Below the pieces are notes generated by a model. The model made no database searches. It was not told the DNA's origin and saw only the letters and a program-made list of their open reading frames with translations. A DNA stretch of 64,000 nucleotides from Paenibacillus silvisoli (GTDB taxonomy: Bacteria; Bacillota; Bacilli; Paenibacillales; Paenibacillaceae): NCBI RefSeq assembly GCF_030866765.1, contig NZ_CP133017.1, positions 4,508,001-4,572,000 of the forward strand, written 5' to 3'. The position numbers were made by a program, and so were the translations under genes. Of the stretch, positions 52,837 through 60,216 are shown one piece after another. How positions within the stretch are numbered: the first letter of the stretch is position 1; every line of letters begins with the position of its first letter.

Positions 52837-52923
52837 ATTATAGAAACGCATTGTAAAGCGTCCGTTAATGGAGAATGGTGGTATTGTAAAGCGTCCGTTA
52901 ATGTATTGTGAAGCTATTGTAAA
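52837..52923 (-). promoter_or_regulatory. PHO box and promoter of pst operon 2
   Basis: Six PhoP half-sites on the minus strand in one 11-bp register: TTTACA 52918, TTCACA 52907, TTAACG 52896, TTTACA 52885, (52874 degenerate), TTAACG 52863, TTTACA 52852. A perfect -10 TATAAT is at 52837-52842, about 10 bases from the last half-site. The -35 position matches no SigA element, as expected for PhoP activation. The run is longer than the usual four-unit box. Confidence 0.85.
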
Positions 52924-52951
52924 TTAATGCTATGGACCTCTTGCCAACGAC

Positions 52952-52998
52952 AAAAAGCCGTCCCTCCAGCCTGTCCGGCGCTGGAGAAACGACTTTTT
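52952..52998. terminator. Terminator of the membrane-protein gene
   Basis: AAAGCCGTCCCTCCAGC / GCTGGAGAAACGACTTTTTT hairpin between the PHO-box region and the stop at 53030; it could act in both directions. Confidence 0.75.
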
Positions 52999-53029
52999 TC
53001 GACATGAATATTGACAACATACTAGTCTT

Positions 53030-53893
53030 TTAGATCGGAGTCGACTTCGTAAAATTAATCATTTTACTAGTCAAATACCCCCCGTTGCTGATGCCGATCA
53101 GGCCTATGAACGCCTCCGGAAGCTCGGGAAAGCTAGTGATTTGGCCTGATTCGTGGGTCATGAGCATTGTGAATATAGTCGCCCCGTAAATGAGCAGCGC
53201 CATAATCGTGAACAGAAACATCTGGACCTTCGCTACGTCGATGTACGCGTGGTTCTGCATCTCTTCCCCTTCGAAAATATCGCTGAACTGCGCGTCCTTA
53301 TAAGACGGATTCGCGTACAGCGTCCCCTGCATGCTCCCTTCGATCTCCTCGGAGGTCTTGTTGTAGCATTTCGCCGCGCCTTGAACAAGCTGGGCCTTCA
53401 GCGTCCCATCGATTTCCCGGTTCTTCTTCGCGGCTTGGATCATCGGACTTAGAAAGGCCGATGCGCTGCTGATGCCCATCAGCGCCAGCATCGTCGAGTC
53501 GAACTGCAGCTGCAGCGGCTCGCCGGGATTGTTGGCCAGGTTTTCGATTAGAATCGTAAAATAGCTCGATGTCAGCAGCACGGTCCACAACGTGATCTGC
53601 AGCCGGGATAAGCTCATCAAATTTCGTTCGTTGATGAGGATGCCGAGCAGATGGTTCATCTTGCCTTTGCCGATGACGGCAACCATGTACAGCTCCATGA
53701 CGATGACGGCCGCCAGGCTGTAGCCGTTCGGCAGAAACCACGCGCCAAGAAATGCAAGCGCAACGGCGATGGCCAGATGGATCGCGACCTTGACGGATTT
53801 CCATTGCGGCGGCGAGTTCGGCAGCGTCATGCGGAATCCGCTCTTCGGCGGGCCAGGCGGAACAGAACCGTTCGTTTCGATGTCGCTTCTCAT
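53030..53893 (-). CDS. Conserved membrane protein of unknown function
   Basis: 287 residues from the ATG at 53893, preceded by AAGGAGGGGAGCT. The hydrophilic N-terminus (~35 residues) is Pro/Gly-rich. Membrane helices lie near 40-80, 105-125, 140-160, 220-245 and 260-280. A cytoplasmic middle part (about 165-215) is acidic. Striking segments are MSLSRLQITLWTVLLTSSYF, LALMGISSASAFLSP and LPEAFIGLIGISNGGYLTSK; the paired LxLxGIS.A/G motifs suggest an internal repeat. I do not recognise a named family. It is monocistronic, between the pst operon and a secreted-protein gene. Confidence 0.7.
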   Translation of the reverse strand: MRSDIETNGSVPPGPPKSGFRMTLPNSPPQWKSVKVAIHLAIAVALAFLGAWFLPNGYSLAAVIVMELYMVAVIGKGKMNHLLGILINERNLMSLSRLQITLWTVLLTSSYFTILIENLANNPGEPLQLQFDSTMLALMGISSASAFLSPMIQAAKKNREIDGTLKAQLVQGAAKCYNKTSEEIEGSMQGTLYANPSYKDAQFSDIFEGEEMQNHAYIDVAKVQMFLFTIMALLIYGATIFTMLMTHESGQITSFPELPEAFIGLIGISNGGYLTSKMINFTKSTPI

Positions 53894-53971
53894 AGCTCCC
53901 CTCCTTCGATGGTTCAACTGTATCAGACGGAGGGTAATAAAACTGTCAGTCGGCGGCGTCGATTGAACGGA

Positions 53972-54385
53972 TTAGCGGCTTGATTTGTCGATCAGCCACA
54001 TGTCGTTTTCGCGCTTGAACACGTACGTTATCGTGGCGATCATGGGCTTCTTCTTCATTTTGCTGTCAACATCGACGTAGGCGATATAATCGCCGGATGT
54101 GGTCTTGTTTACGTTGCGCAGCTTGGCTTCCGTGATCGTATAATCTGGCGTGAAGTCTTCGAACGCCGCTTTATAGTTCGACGTTAAGAGCTGCTTGTTG
54201 GCCGCGCTATCGCCGGCATTCAGATAGGCCAGATTGAGGTTGATCAGCTTGATGCAAGCTAGCAGATCGCCATCGTAGCCGCTTTCGTCGATATAGGGCG
54301 CAGGCTGGGCCGCATGTGCGCGCTGGTTCGGCGAGGCCGCGGTTATTGTGAGCGCCAGCAGCAGGGCCGCCAATGTTTTGTTCAT
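53972..54385 (-). CDS. Small secreted protein, possible NTF2/SnoaL-like fold
   Basis: 137 residues from the ATG at 54385; AAGGAGG is 12 bases upstream, while a nearer in-frame ATG directly abuts it and is unlikely. The signal peptide ends near RAHAAQ. The mature part has helices (DLLACIKLINLNLAYLNAGDS, LLTSNYKAAFEDF) and then strands (GDYIAYVDVDSKM, ATITYVFKRENDMWLIDKS), the order of NTF2-like folds. Function unknown. It is 78 bases upstream of the membrane-protein gene on the same strand. Confidence 0.7.
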   Translation of the reverse strand: MNKTLAALLLALTITAASPNQRAHAAQPAPYIDESGYDGDLLACIKLINLNLAYLNAGDSAANKQLLTSNYKAAFEDFTPDYTITEAKLRNVNKTTSGDYIAYVDVDSKMKKKPMIATITYVFKRENDMWLIDKSSR

Positions 54386-54479
54386 AGTGGATCGCATCCT
54401 CCTTATGCTATCCAATATGAACAAGATTGGGCGGGCTTAAACAGGGTGGTCGTCGCGGAGCGCAGCATGGAGAGCGGAA

Positions 54480-54542
54480 TAGCCGCTATCGGCGGCTAGT
54501 TCGGCTCTTATTTGCTTGCGATAGCGGTATATCCGCTATCGC
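54480..54542. repeat. Adjacent GC-rich palindromes
   Basis: GCGATAGCGG-TATAT-CCGCTATCGC at 54518-54542 is a perfect palindrome with a 5-base loop. The preceding TAGCCG..CGGCTA at about 54480-54500 is another. Both share the CCGCTATCG motif and border the 185-bp element. Confidence 0.65.
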
Positions 54543-54568
54543 ATCGCTGGCCGAGAGATGATAAAAGT

Positions 54569-54753
54569 CTAACGAACTGTATAGCGCTTATTTGCCCGCA
54601 AACGGCCATTTTGGCGAGCTAACGAACTCCAGCGACGTTATTTGGCGGTTTTCATGCGTATTAGGATCATTTGAGCCGAAATAACGTTTCTGGAGTTCGT
54701 TAGCGCTCAAATAGCCATCATTTCGGCGAAATAAGGGTTATACGGTTCGTTAG
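54569..54753. repeat. 185-bp nested inverted-repeat element, copy 2 (CTAACGAACT type)
   Basis: Direct arms CTAACGAACT start at 54569 and 54619; inverted arms ending ..TTCGTTAG finish at 54703 and 54753. The spacings (50, 134, 184) are identical to copy 1 at 11228. The outer pair shares GTATA, the inner pair shares GAACTCCAG, and all arms share a TTATTT(C)GGC-like block. Sequence differs from copy 1, but geometry and the CTAACG end are kept. Confidence 0.85.
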
Positions 54754-54790
54754 CCTTGTTTTACTGGGAGCGCAGAGATCCCAACACCAC

Positions 54791-54821
54791 AAAAAAGTGC
54801 CGCCCATATCCGGGCGGCACT
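54791..54821 (-). terminator. Terminator of the padR-MFS operon
   Basis: AGTGCCGCCC / GGGCGGCACT stem; the minus-strand transcript ends in six T, 8 bases after the MFS stop. Confidence 0.93.
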
Positions 54822-54829
54822 ACGATACC

Positions 54830-56365
54830 TTAATGCGAGCCGTACTCGCTGCTCTGCGCCATGGCGTCGAGCTTCTCGCGGCCCATGAAGAACGCGAACA
54901 AGAGCGCCAACACGGAAGGGATGATCGCCCACATGAACGTGTAGGTGATCGAGGACGACAGCGCGCCAACGATTTTGTCGAGCACCTCCTGCGGAATAAG
55001 CTTTCTCGTCTCAGGCGTCAAGATCGCGCGCGGGTCGCTCAAATCCAGCCCAGCCGGCAGCTGCGCAGCTCCGCCTTCCGAGCCTGCGAACGCGGACGTC
55101 AGCTTGCTCGTCATCACGTGGCTTTGGATAATGCCGAATACGGTAATGCCCACCGTCATGCCGAGCGATCGAAGGAAGTTCAGCGTCGCGCTCGCCGCGC
55201 CGCGTTCTCTTGGCGAGAACGAATAGATCGCGGCATTGCTCAAGACGGAGAAGGATGCGCCGATGCCAAGACCGACCAGAATCATGAACACCGTGACGAT
55301 GAACCGGCTCGAGTCTACGCCGATCGTTGTCAGCAGCACGTTACCCAAAACAAGGAGGGCCAGCGTTGGAATCATCGTATTGCGGAACGTCATCTTCGTC
55401 ATTGCGAAGCCGCCTCCGGTCGCCGTCACGACGGTACCGAGCATCATCGGCAGCAGCACCAGACCCGCGTTTGTCGCTTTACCGCCGAGCACGCCTTGGA
55501 TGAAGATCGGAATGTAAACGGACGCGGTAATGAACGCCGCGCCGCTGAACATCGCGATCGCGTTGCTGGTCCAATACAGCCGTTTGCGGAACATGCCGAA
55601 CGAAATAATCGGCTCCGCTACCTTGCGTTCAATCAGCACGAAGGCGATAACCAAAGCGGCAAAGCCTGCAAACAAGCCCAGAATCATTGCCGAATCCCAT
55701 GCATACTCTTTACCGCCGAGCTCAAGCGCGAACATGAGGCAAACGATCGCCGCGACGAGCGTTGTGGCGCCGCCCCAGTCGATCCGCTGTTTGGCGTGCT
55801 CGACCGATTCTTTATAGAAGAAGGCGATCATTCCGAAGGCAATCAAGCCTAGCGGCAGGTTGATGTAGAAAATCCATTCCCAAGCGATATAATCCGTGAT
55901 ATACGCACCAAGGAGCGGTCCGAAAATACTCGACATGCCGAATACGGCGCCGAACAAGCCGCCAAGCTTTCCCCGGCTCTCAAGCGGCACGGCGTCGAAC
56001 ATGATCGTGAAGGCGATCGGTACGAGCGCGCCGCCTCCGATCCCTTGAATCGCACGGTAGATGCTTAGCTCGATAATGGTATTAGCGGTACCGCAAAGGA
56101 TCGAACCAAGCATAAACATTAAAATACCGAACATAAAAAACCGTTTCCGTCCATACATATCGGACAGCTTGCCGAAGATCGGCATGCAGGCCATTTCGGC
56201 GACCATGTACGCCGATGTAACCCAGACGAATTTGTCCATGCCGCCAAGGTCATGAACGATCGTCCCCATGGCCGTAGCCACGATGGTATTGTCCATGGAA
56301 GCCATAAGAATGCTGAGCAGCAGGCCTGCCACGACAATGCCGACATTGTTGCGTTGTGACATCAT
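54830..56365 (-). CDS. DHA2-family MFS drug exporter (EmrB/QacA type)
   Basis: 511 residues, about 14 membrane helices. Motif A is GKLSDMYGRKRFF after helix 2; the DHA2 motif ASMDNTIVATAMGTIVHDL is in helix 1; motif C is GAVFGMSSIFGPLLGAYI in helix 5 and motif B IYRAIQGIGGGAL in helix 4. The longer extracellular loop near residues 425-470 is typical of 14-helix exporters. These antiporters expel toxic compounds using the proton gradient. It is 53 bases after padR in one operon, so the PadR protein likely represses it. The substrate is unknown. Confidence 0.93.
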   Translation of the reverse strand: MMSQRNNVGIVVAGLLLSILMASMDNTIVATAMGTIVHDLGGMDKFVWVTSAYMVAEMACMPIFGKLSDMYGRKRFFMFGILMFMLGSILCGTANTIIELSIYRAIQGIGGGALVPIAFTIMFDAVPLESRGKLGGLFGAVFGMSSIFGPLLGAYITDYIAWEWIFYINLPLGLIAFGMIAFFYKESVEHAKQRIDWGGATTLVAAIVCLMFALELGGKEYAWDSAMILGLFAGFAALVIAFVLIERKVAEPIISFGMFRKRLYWTSNAIAMFSGAAFITASVYIPIFIQGVLGGKATNAGLVLLPMMLGTVVTATGGGFAMTKMTFRNTMIPTLALLVLGNVLLTTIGVDSSRFIVTVFMILVGLGIGASFSVLSNAAIYSFSPRERGAASATLNFLRSLGMTVGITVFGIIQSHVMTSKLTSAFAGSEGGAAQLPAGLDLSDPRAILTPETRKLIPQEVLDKIVGALSSSITYTFMWAIIPSVLALLFAFFMGREKLDAMAQSSEYGSH

Positions 56366-56418
56366 TTTGACGTGTTCCCTCCAATTTACATCATTCTAAG
56401 TTCGGTTCAAACTGCATG

Positions 56419-57045
56419 CTACAGCCCATCGCCGGCACCCGAATCAGGCGTCGAAAAAAACCACACCCGCTCCCCTTCCTGCAGCTCCGTGAGGCCGCCA
56501 TTCCGAATGTCCCGAATGAACGCCTCCAGCCAAGCCAGCTCCGCTTCCAACTGATGCACGACATACTCCTGCTCCACGATGAAAATCCGGGCAAGACCTT
56601 TCGATACCGCGAACTCATTGCTGGCACGCCGCCGCACCACATCCATCTGAAGGCTGGCGATTCGCTGCTCCAGCAGCGCCACCGTTTCCTTCGGCGAAAG
56701 ATGCGCGATAAACGAAAGCGCGGCCGGAAACCGCGGATACTCCTTCGCCGGCGTATCGATCAGCTCCCGAAGCCAATCGTAAAACTCGGCAACCCCCGCA
56801 TCGGTCGGCGCATAGATCGTCCGTTCCGGATGCTTTCCTTCCCGCTGCGTCTCGACCGGCACGATCAAGTTCTGTTTGAGCAGCGATTCCACCACCGAGT
56901 AGAGCGATCCGTTCGTGAGCTTGATCACGTCGTAGATGCCGCGCTGCTTCATCGTTGCGGCGATCTCGTACGGATGCATGGGCCGTTCGTTGAGCAGCGA
57001 CAACACCGCCAAAGCCAGCATGTTCGTTACTTTTCGTTTGGCCAT
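56419..57045 (-). CDS. PadR-family transcriptional regulator
   Basis: 208 residues. The N-terminal winged helix (about 5-85) has LAVLSLLNERPMHPYEIAATMKQRG, KLTNGSLYSVVESLLKQNLI and the wing EGKHPERTIYAPTDAG. The C-terminal half is a long helical dimerisation domain of the AphA-like PadR subfamily. PadR proteins repress drug or phenolic-acid exporters and are released by small ligands. A TATAGTC-N6-GACTATA palindrome overlaps its own -10, implying autoregulation of the padR-MFS operon. Confidence 0.93.
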   Translation of the reverse strand: MAKRKVTNMLALAVLSLLNERPMHPYEIAATMKQRGIYDVIKLTNGSLYSVVESLLKQNLIVPVETQREGKHPERTIYAPTDAGVAEFYDWLRELIDTPAKEYPRFPAALSFIAHLSPKETVALLEQRIASLQMDVVRRRASNEFAVSKGLARIFIVEQEYVVHQLEAELAWLEAFIRDIRNGGLTELQEGERVWFFSTPDSGAGDGL

Positions 57046-57082
57046 CCTTCGCTTGACTCCTTAACAAAACGATTCGAACTCA

Positions 57083-57102
57083 TATAGTCCATTTCGACTA
57101 TA
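57083..57102. promoter_or_regulatory. PadR operator
   Basis: Perfect palindrome TATAGTC-N6-GACTATA. Its right half is the -10 of the padR promoter, so binding would block RNA polymerase. Confidence 0.75.
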
Positions 57103-57125
57103 CGAAGTAGAGCAAATACTGTCAA
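57097..57125 (-). promoter_or_regulatory. SigA promoter of padR-MFS
   Basis: Minus strand: perfect -35 TTGACA (57120-57125), 17-base spacer, -10 TATAGT (57097-57102). Confidence 0.88.
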
Positions 57126-57163
57126 CCGCCCACAGGCGTAGTTGCAAAAATAATGCTGCCTGC

Positions 57164-57391
57164 TTATCCGATTTTTCATATCATCGTTCTGCCAAACCGG
57201 CTGCCCAAGCACTTTTATACGATTTTTCGTACAACTCCCCCATTTCAGCCGTCCGTTTAAGCTCATTTATACGATTTTTCATACAAACTGCGACATATAC
57301 TTGACTGCTCGTGCCATTTTGTATGATTAATCATACAAAATCCCCATCTCGACCGTTATTTCCTGCCTATGTATATGATTAATCGTACAAA
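57164..57391. repeat. 52-bp-period array of five palindromic sites
   Basis: Cores at 57170, 57221, 57273, 57325 and 57377 (steps 51, 52, 52, 52). Each is about 22-24 bp of the form TTTATACGATTTTTCATACAAA. The fourth, TTTTGTATGATTAATCATACAAAA, is a perfect 24-bp palindrome. The intervening ~30 bp are degenerate copies of one another (CCCATCTC..CCGT). It lies upstream of the padR promoter and fills most of the 57046-57472 gap. Confidence 0.8.
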
Positions 57392-57424
57392 TTTCCCATC
57401 TGCGCCATACCTCAGTCACCTATG

Positions 57425-57468
57425 AAAAAAACCTTGGAAGCTCGTCACTCCGAGCCCCCAAGGTTTCA
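57425..57468. terminator. Terminator of the amidohydrolase gene
   Basis: AACCTTGG..GCTCG / CGAGC..CCAAGGTT stem beside the stop at 57473; a long A run on the left gives T on the minus strand. Confidence 0.88.
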
Positions 57469-57472
57469 TCAT

Positions 57473-58321
57473 CTAAGCCAGTTCCACGCCGTAAAACGCA
57501 GCCGCGTTTCCGCCGTACAGCGCCTCGCGCTCACGTTCGGTAAGCGTCGGCGGCAGCGCCGCTTCCAGCACGTCGCAGACGTCCTGGTAGCTGCCCGCCA
57601 GCAGGCAAACCGGCCAGTCGCTGCCGAATAGGATGCGGTCCGTGCCGAACGCCTCGACGATATGCCGCACATAGGCCGTGAACTGCTCCGGCTGCCAGTC
57701 ATCATGCGCCGCCTCGGTCAGCATGCCCGACAGCTTGCAGTAGATGCCGGGATACGTCGCGGCGATTTCGCTCATCTGGCCGGCCCACGGCTCGAAGACG
57801 CCTTCGCGGATCGCAGGCTTGCCGATATGGTCGATGACGGCGTGCAGTCCCGGCACCTGGCGAAGCAGCTCGATCGTAGCTGGCAGCTGCTTCGAATTGA
57901 TAAGTATATCGACGGGCAGCTTGATCTCCGCCAAATACCGCAGCGCCTCAAGGGAATTCGGATGATGGCTCTCGTACGGATCGCTCATATCCTGAATCAT
58001 GATGCGAATGCCGACGAACTTCGGATGGCTGCGGAAGCTCTCCAATACGCCTCGCCAGTTCGGATCATGGAAATCGAGCCAGCCTACGACGCCAGCGATC
58101 GAGTCGTTCGCATCGCTCAGCTGCAGCATATAGGCCGTTTCTTCGTGCGTCGCCGCGGCTTGCACGACAATCGTGCGCGCGACGCCGGCTTGCGCCAGTG
58201 CGGGAGCCAAATCCTCCGGGGCGTAATCGCGATATAATACCGGGCCGGCCTGCGGCGTCAGCCAGCCGTAATCGCCGCGGTCCAGCTTCCAATAATGCTG
58301 GTGGGCATCGATTTTAATCAT
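57473..58321 (-). CDS. Amidohydrolase-family protein, L-fuconolactonase-like
   Basis: 282 residues. The N-terminal metal motif is IDAHQHYW (HxH) followed by GWLTPQ, the C-terminal metal Asp is in RILFGSDWPVC, and YCKLSGM/VIDHIGKP are as in the COG3618 lactonase branch. These TIM-barrel enzymes hydrolyse sugar lactones such as L-fucono-1,5-lactone. Two further genes of an oxidative deoxysugar pathway (FAH-family hydrolase and SDR) lie nearby on the same strand, supporting a lactonase role, though the sugar is not known. Confidence 0.88.
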   Translation of the reverse strand: MIKIDAHQHYWKLDRGDYGWLTPQAGPVLYRDYAPEDLAPALAQAGVARTIVVQAAATHEETAYMLQLSDANDSIAGVVGWLDFHDPNWRGVLESFRSHPKFVGIRIMIQDMSDPYESHHPNSLEALRYLAEIKLPVDILINSKQLPATIELLRQVPGLHAVIDHIGKPAIREGVFEPWAGQMSEIAATYPGIYCKLSGMLTEAAHDDWQPEQFTAYVRHIVEAFGTDRILFGSDWPVCLLAGSYQDVCDVLEAALPPTLTEREREALYGGNAAAFYGVELA

Positions 58322-58439
58322 AAATAGTTCGCACCTCTTTATCGAAATGAATATAGGTTGTGAAATGAAACGCTTCCATGTTATATTTTGGGTTCGGAAT
58401 GCTACTCAAGTTCGAACCTGATTGGAGGCTATGTATACG

Positions 58440-59204
58440 ATGAAAATCATGTCGTTCAACCTGCGCGTAAACGTCGAAAGCGACGGCGGCAATGCTTGGC
58501 CAAACCGGATCCAAGAGGCGGCCGAAGCGATTAAACAGGCGAATGCGACCGTAATCGGCACGCAGGAAGGCACCTATTCCATGCTGCAGGAGCTGCATGC
58601 GCAGCTGCCCGGATACAGCTGGCTTGGCATTAGCCGGACGGGCGAGCAGGACGGCGAATATTGCGCGATCTTTTATCGCCATGACCTTGTCGAGCCCTTG
58701 GAGAGCGGCCACTTCGGACTGTCCGAGAAACCGGAGCAGTTGGGCTATATGAGCTGGAACACCGCCTGCCCGCGCATGTGCACATGGGTCAAGCTGCGCG
58801 AAACAAGCGGACAAGAATGGATCCTGTACAACACCCATCTCGACCATATCAGCAGCGAAGCGAGAACGAACGGCATCCGCCTCATCGTCGATCGGATGAA
58901 GCAGTCCTCCGCGGTAGGCGGCTCGATCCCCGCCGTGCTTACGGGCGATTTCAACTGCGAGCCGGATAGCGACGTTATCGCCTGCTTAAACGACGAGCTC
59001 GGACTCATCAATGCATACTCGACCTTAACCCGCGTCGGGAGAACGTTCCATGACTTCAAAGGCGGCGAAGCCGGCGAGCCCATCGACTACATTTGGGCCA
59101 CGCCGAACGTCTCCTTCACGGCGGTTCATATCGACCGGAACACCTATAACGGCCGATATCCGTCCGACCATTATCCGGTCGCGGCGGAGCTCGCCCTCAA
59201 GTAG
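58440..59204 (+). CDS. Endonuclease/exonuclease/phosphatase-family protein
   Basis: 254 residues from the ATG at 58440, 11 bases after GGAGG; an in-frame ATG at 58431 lies too close to it. Family motifs: MSFNLRV, IGTQEG (metal Glu), YNTHLDHIS, LTGDFNCEPDSD and PIDYIWA...PSDHYPVAAEL. These are Mg-dependent phosphodiesterases or phosphatases; sugar-cluster members may act on phosphorylated metabolites. No signal peptide. It is divergent from the amidohydrolase gene. Confidence 0.9.
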   Translation: MKIMSFNLRVNVESDGGNAWPNRIQEAAEAIKQANATVIGTQEGTYSMLQELHAQLPGYSWLGISRTGEQDGEYCAIFYRHDLVEPLESGHFGLSEKPEQLGYMSWNTACPRMCTWVKLRETSGQEWILYNTHLDHISSEARTNGIRLIVDRMKQSSAVGGSIPAVLTGDFNCEPDSDVIACLNDELGLINAYSTLTRVGRTFHDFKGGEAGEPIDYIWATPNVSFTAVHIDRNTYNGRYPSDHYPVAAELALK

Positions 59205-59207
59205 AAA

Positions 59208-59242
59208 AAAAGGAGTGCTCATCCATCATGGGCACTCCTTTC
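59208..59242. terminator. Bidirectional terminator
   Basis: AAAGGAGTGC.CAT / ATG.GCACTCCTTT stem between the convergent EEP and FAH-family genes. Confidence 0.88.
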
Positions 59243-59246
59243 CTCA

Positions 59247-60155
59247 TTACTCCGCGTCAGCGACGAAACGGTTCGTCAAAGCGCCGAGCTTCTCGATCTC
59301 GATCGTCACTTCGTCGCCCGGCTTCAAGTAAACCTGCTGCTCCGGCGGCAAACCGAGCACGACGCCTTCAGGCGTACCCGTCAAAATAATGTCGCCCGGA
59401 ACGAGCGTCATATGCTGCGACACATAGCTGACGATCTCGTCACATGGGAAAATCATATCCGACGTGTTGGACGATTGGCGCACCTCGCCGTTTACGGTCG
59501 ACTTGATCCACAGGTCGTTCGGATTGCCGACTTCGTCCGCCGTTACCAGATACGGTCCAAGCGGGCTGAAATCGTCGCAAGACTTGCCTAGCAGCCATTG
59601 CTGCGTGCGAAGCTGCAAGTCGCGCGCGGACAAATCGTTCACGGCGCAGTAGCCGAATACGTGGCTGAGCGCGTCTTCTTTGGCCACATATTTCGTTTTC
59701 TTGCCGATGACGATAACGAGCTCCGCTTCATAATCCAGCTTCTCGGTTACCTTCGGAACCGCGATGTCCTTCAGGTTGCCGGTCAGCGTATTGTTGAATT
59801 TATTGAACAGAATCGGGTAAGCCGGAATCGGCGCGTTCGTTTCTTCCGCATGCTTCCGGTAGTTCAGGCCGATGCAGATGATTTTGTTCGGATGCGTGAC
59901 GCAAGGACCCCACTCGATTTCGCTTTCTTGACGAAGATAAACTTCGCCGCCCGAAGCCGGCAGCGACTCGATATAGCCGCGCAACGACGCCAATGCCGCG
60001 TCTCCGCCTTCGATAACCGCCATCACATTCGATGGCACCTCGGCGCTGTTGCTGCCCGCTCCCGCTTGCAGCGCTGCCTCTACATCCACGACTCCGTTTT
60101 CCGTTACGACGCCAAGCGCGTTACGGCCTTGCTTGGAAATGCTGATCAGTTTCAT
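59247..60155 (-). CDS. Fumarylacetoacetate-hydrolase-family protein (2,4-diketo-3-deoxy-sugar-acid hydrolase-like)
   Basis: 302 residues. The catalytic His/Glu set is in KIICIGLNYRKHAEETN, and the metal ligands are in KLDYEAELVIVIGKK and CAVNDLSARDLQ. GDIILTGTPEGV is the FAH signature. Members cleave C-C bonds of diketo acids. With the SDR encoded just upstream it fits the last two steps of oxidative L-fucose/L-rhamnose-type pathways (diketo acid to pyruvate plus lactate-type product). The first residues form the typical N-terminal domain. Confidence 0.9.
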   Translation of the reverse strand: MKLISISKQGRNALGVVTENGVVDVEAALQAGAGSNSAEVPSNVMAVIEGGDAALASLRGYIESLPASGGEVYLRQESEIEWGPCVTHPNKIICIGLNYRKHAEETNAPIPAYPILFNKFNNTLTGNLKDIAVPKVTEKLDYEAELVIVIGKKTKYVAKEDALSHVFGYCAVNDLSARDLQLRTQQWLLGKSCDDFSPLGPYLVTADEVGNPNDLWIKSTVNGEVRQSSNTSDMIFPCDEIVSYVSQHMTLVPGDIILTGTPEGVVLGLPPEQQVYLKPGDEVTIEIEKLGALTNRFVADAE

Positions 60156-60216
60156 AAGTTCGTTAAGCCTCCAGTTTCATTTAGGATGTAGGATGAAAAT
60201 CATTCCGTGCAAACAA

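Larger units (their letters stand above)
54386..54829. other. 444-bp intergenic region with repeats
   Basis: Holds two palindromes (54480-54542), the second 185-bp nested element (54569-54753) and the MFS terminator (54791-54821). No gene is seen. Confidence 0.7.

Noticed and set aside
57164-57391. Regular repeats with ~30-bp spacers suggested a small CRISPR array
   Set aside because: The repeats are palindromic and imperfect, the spacers resemble each other, and no cas genes are near. It is a degenerate 52-bp tandem repeat.
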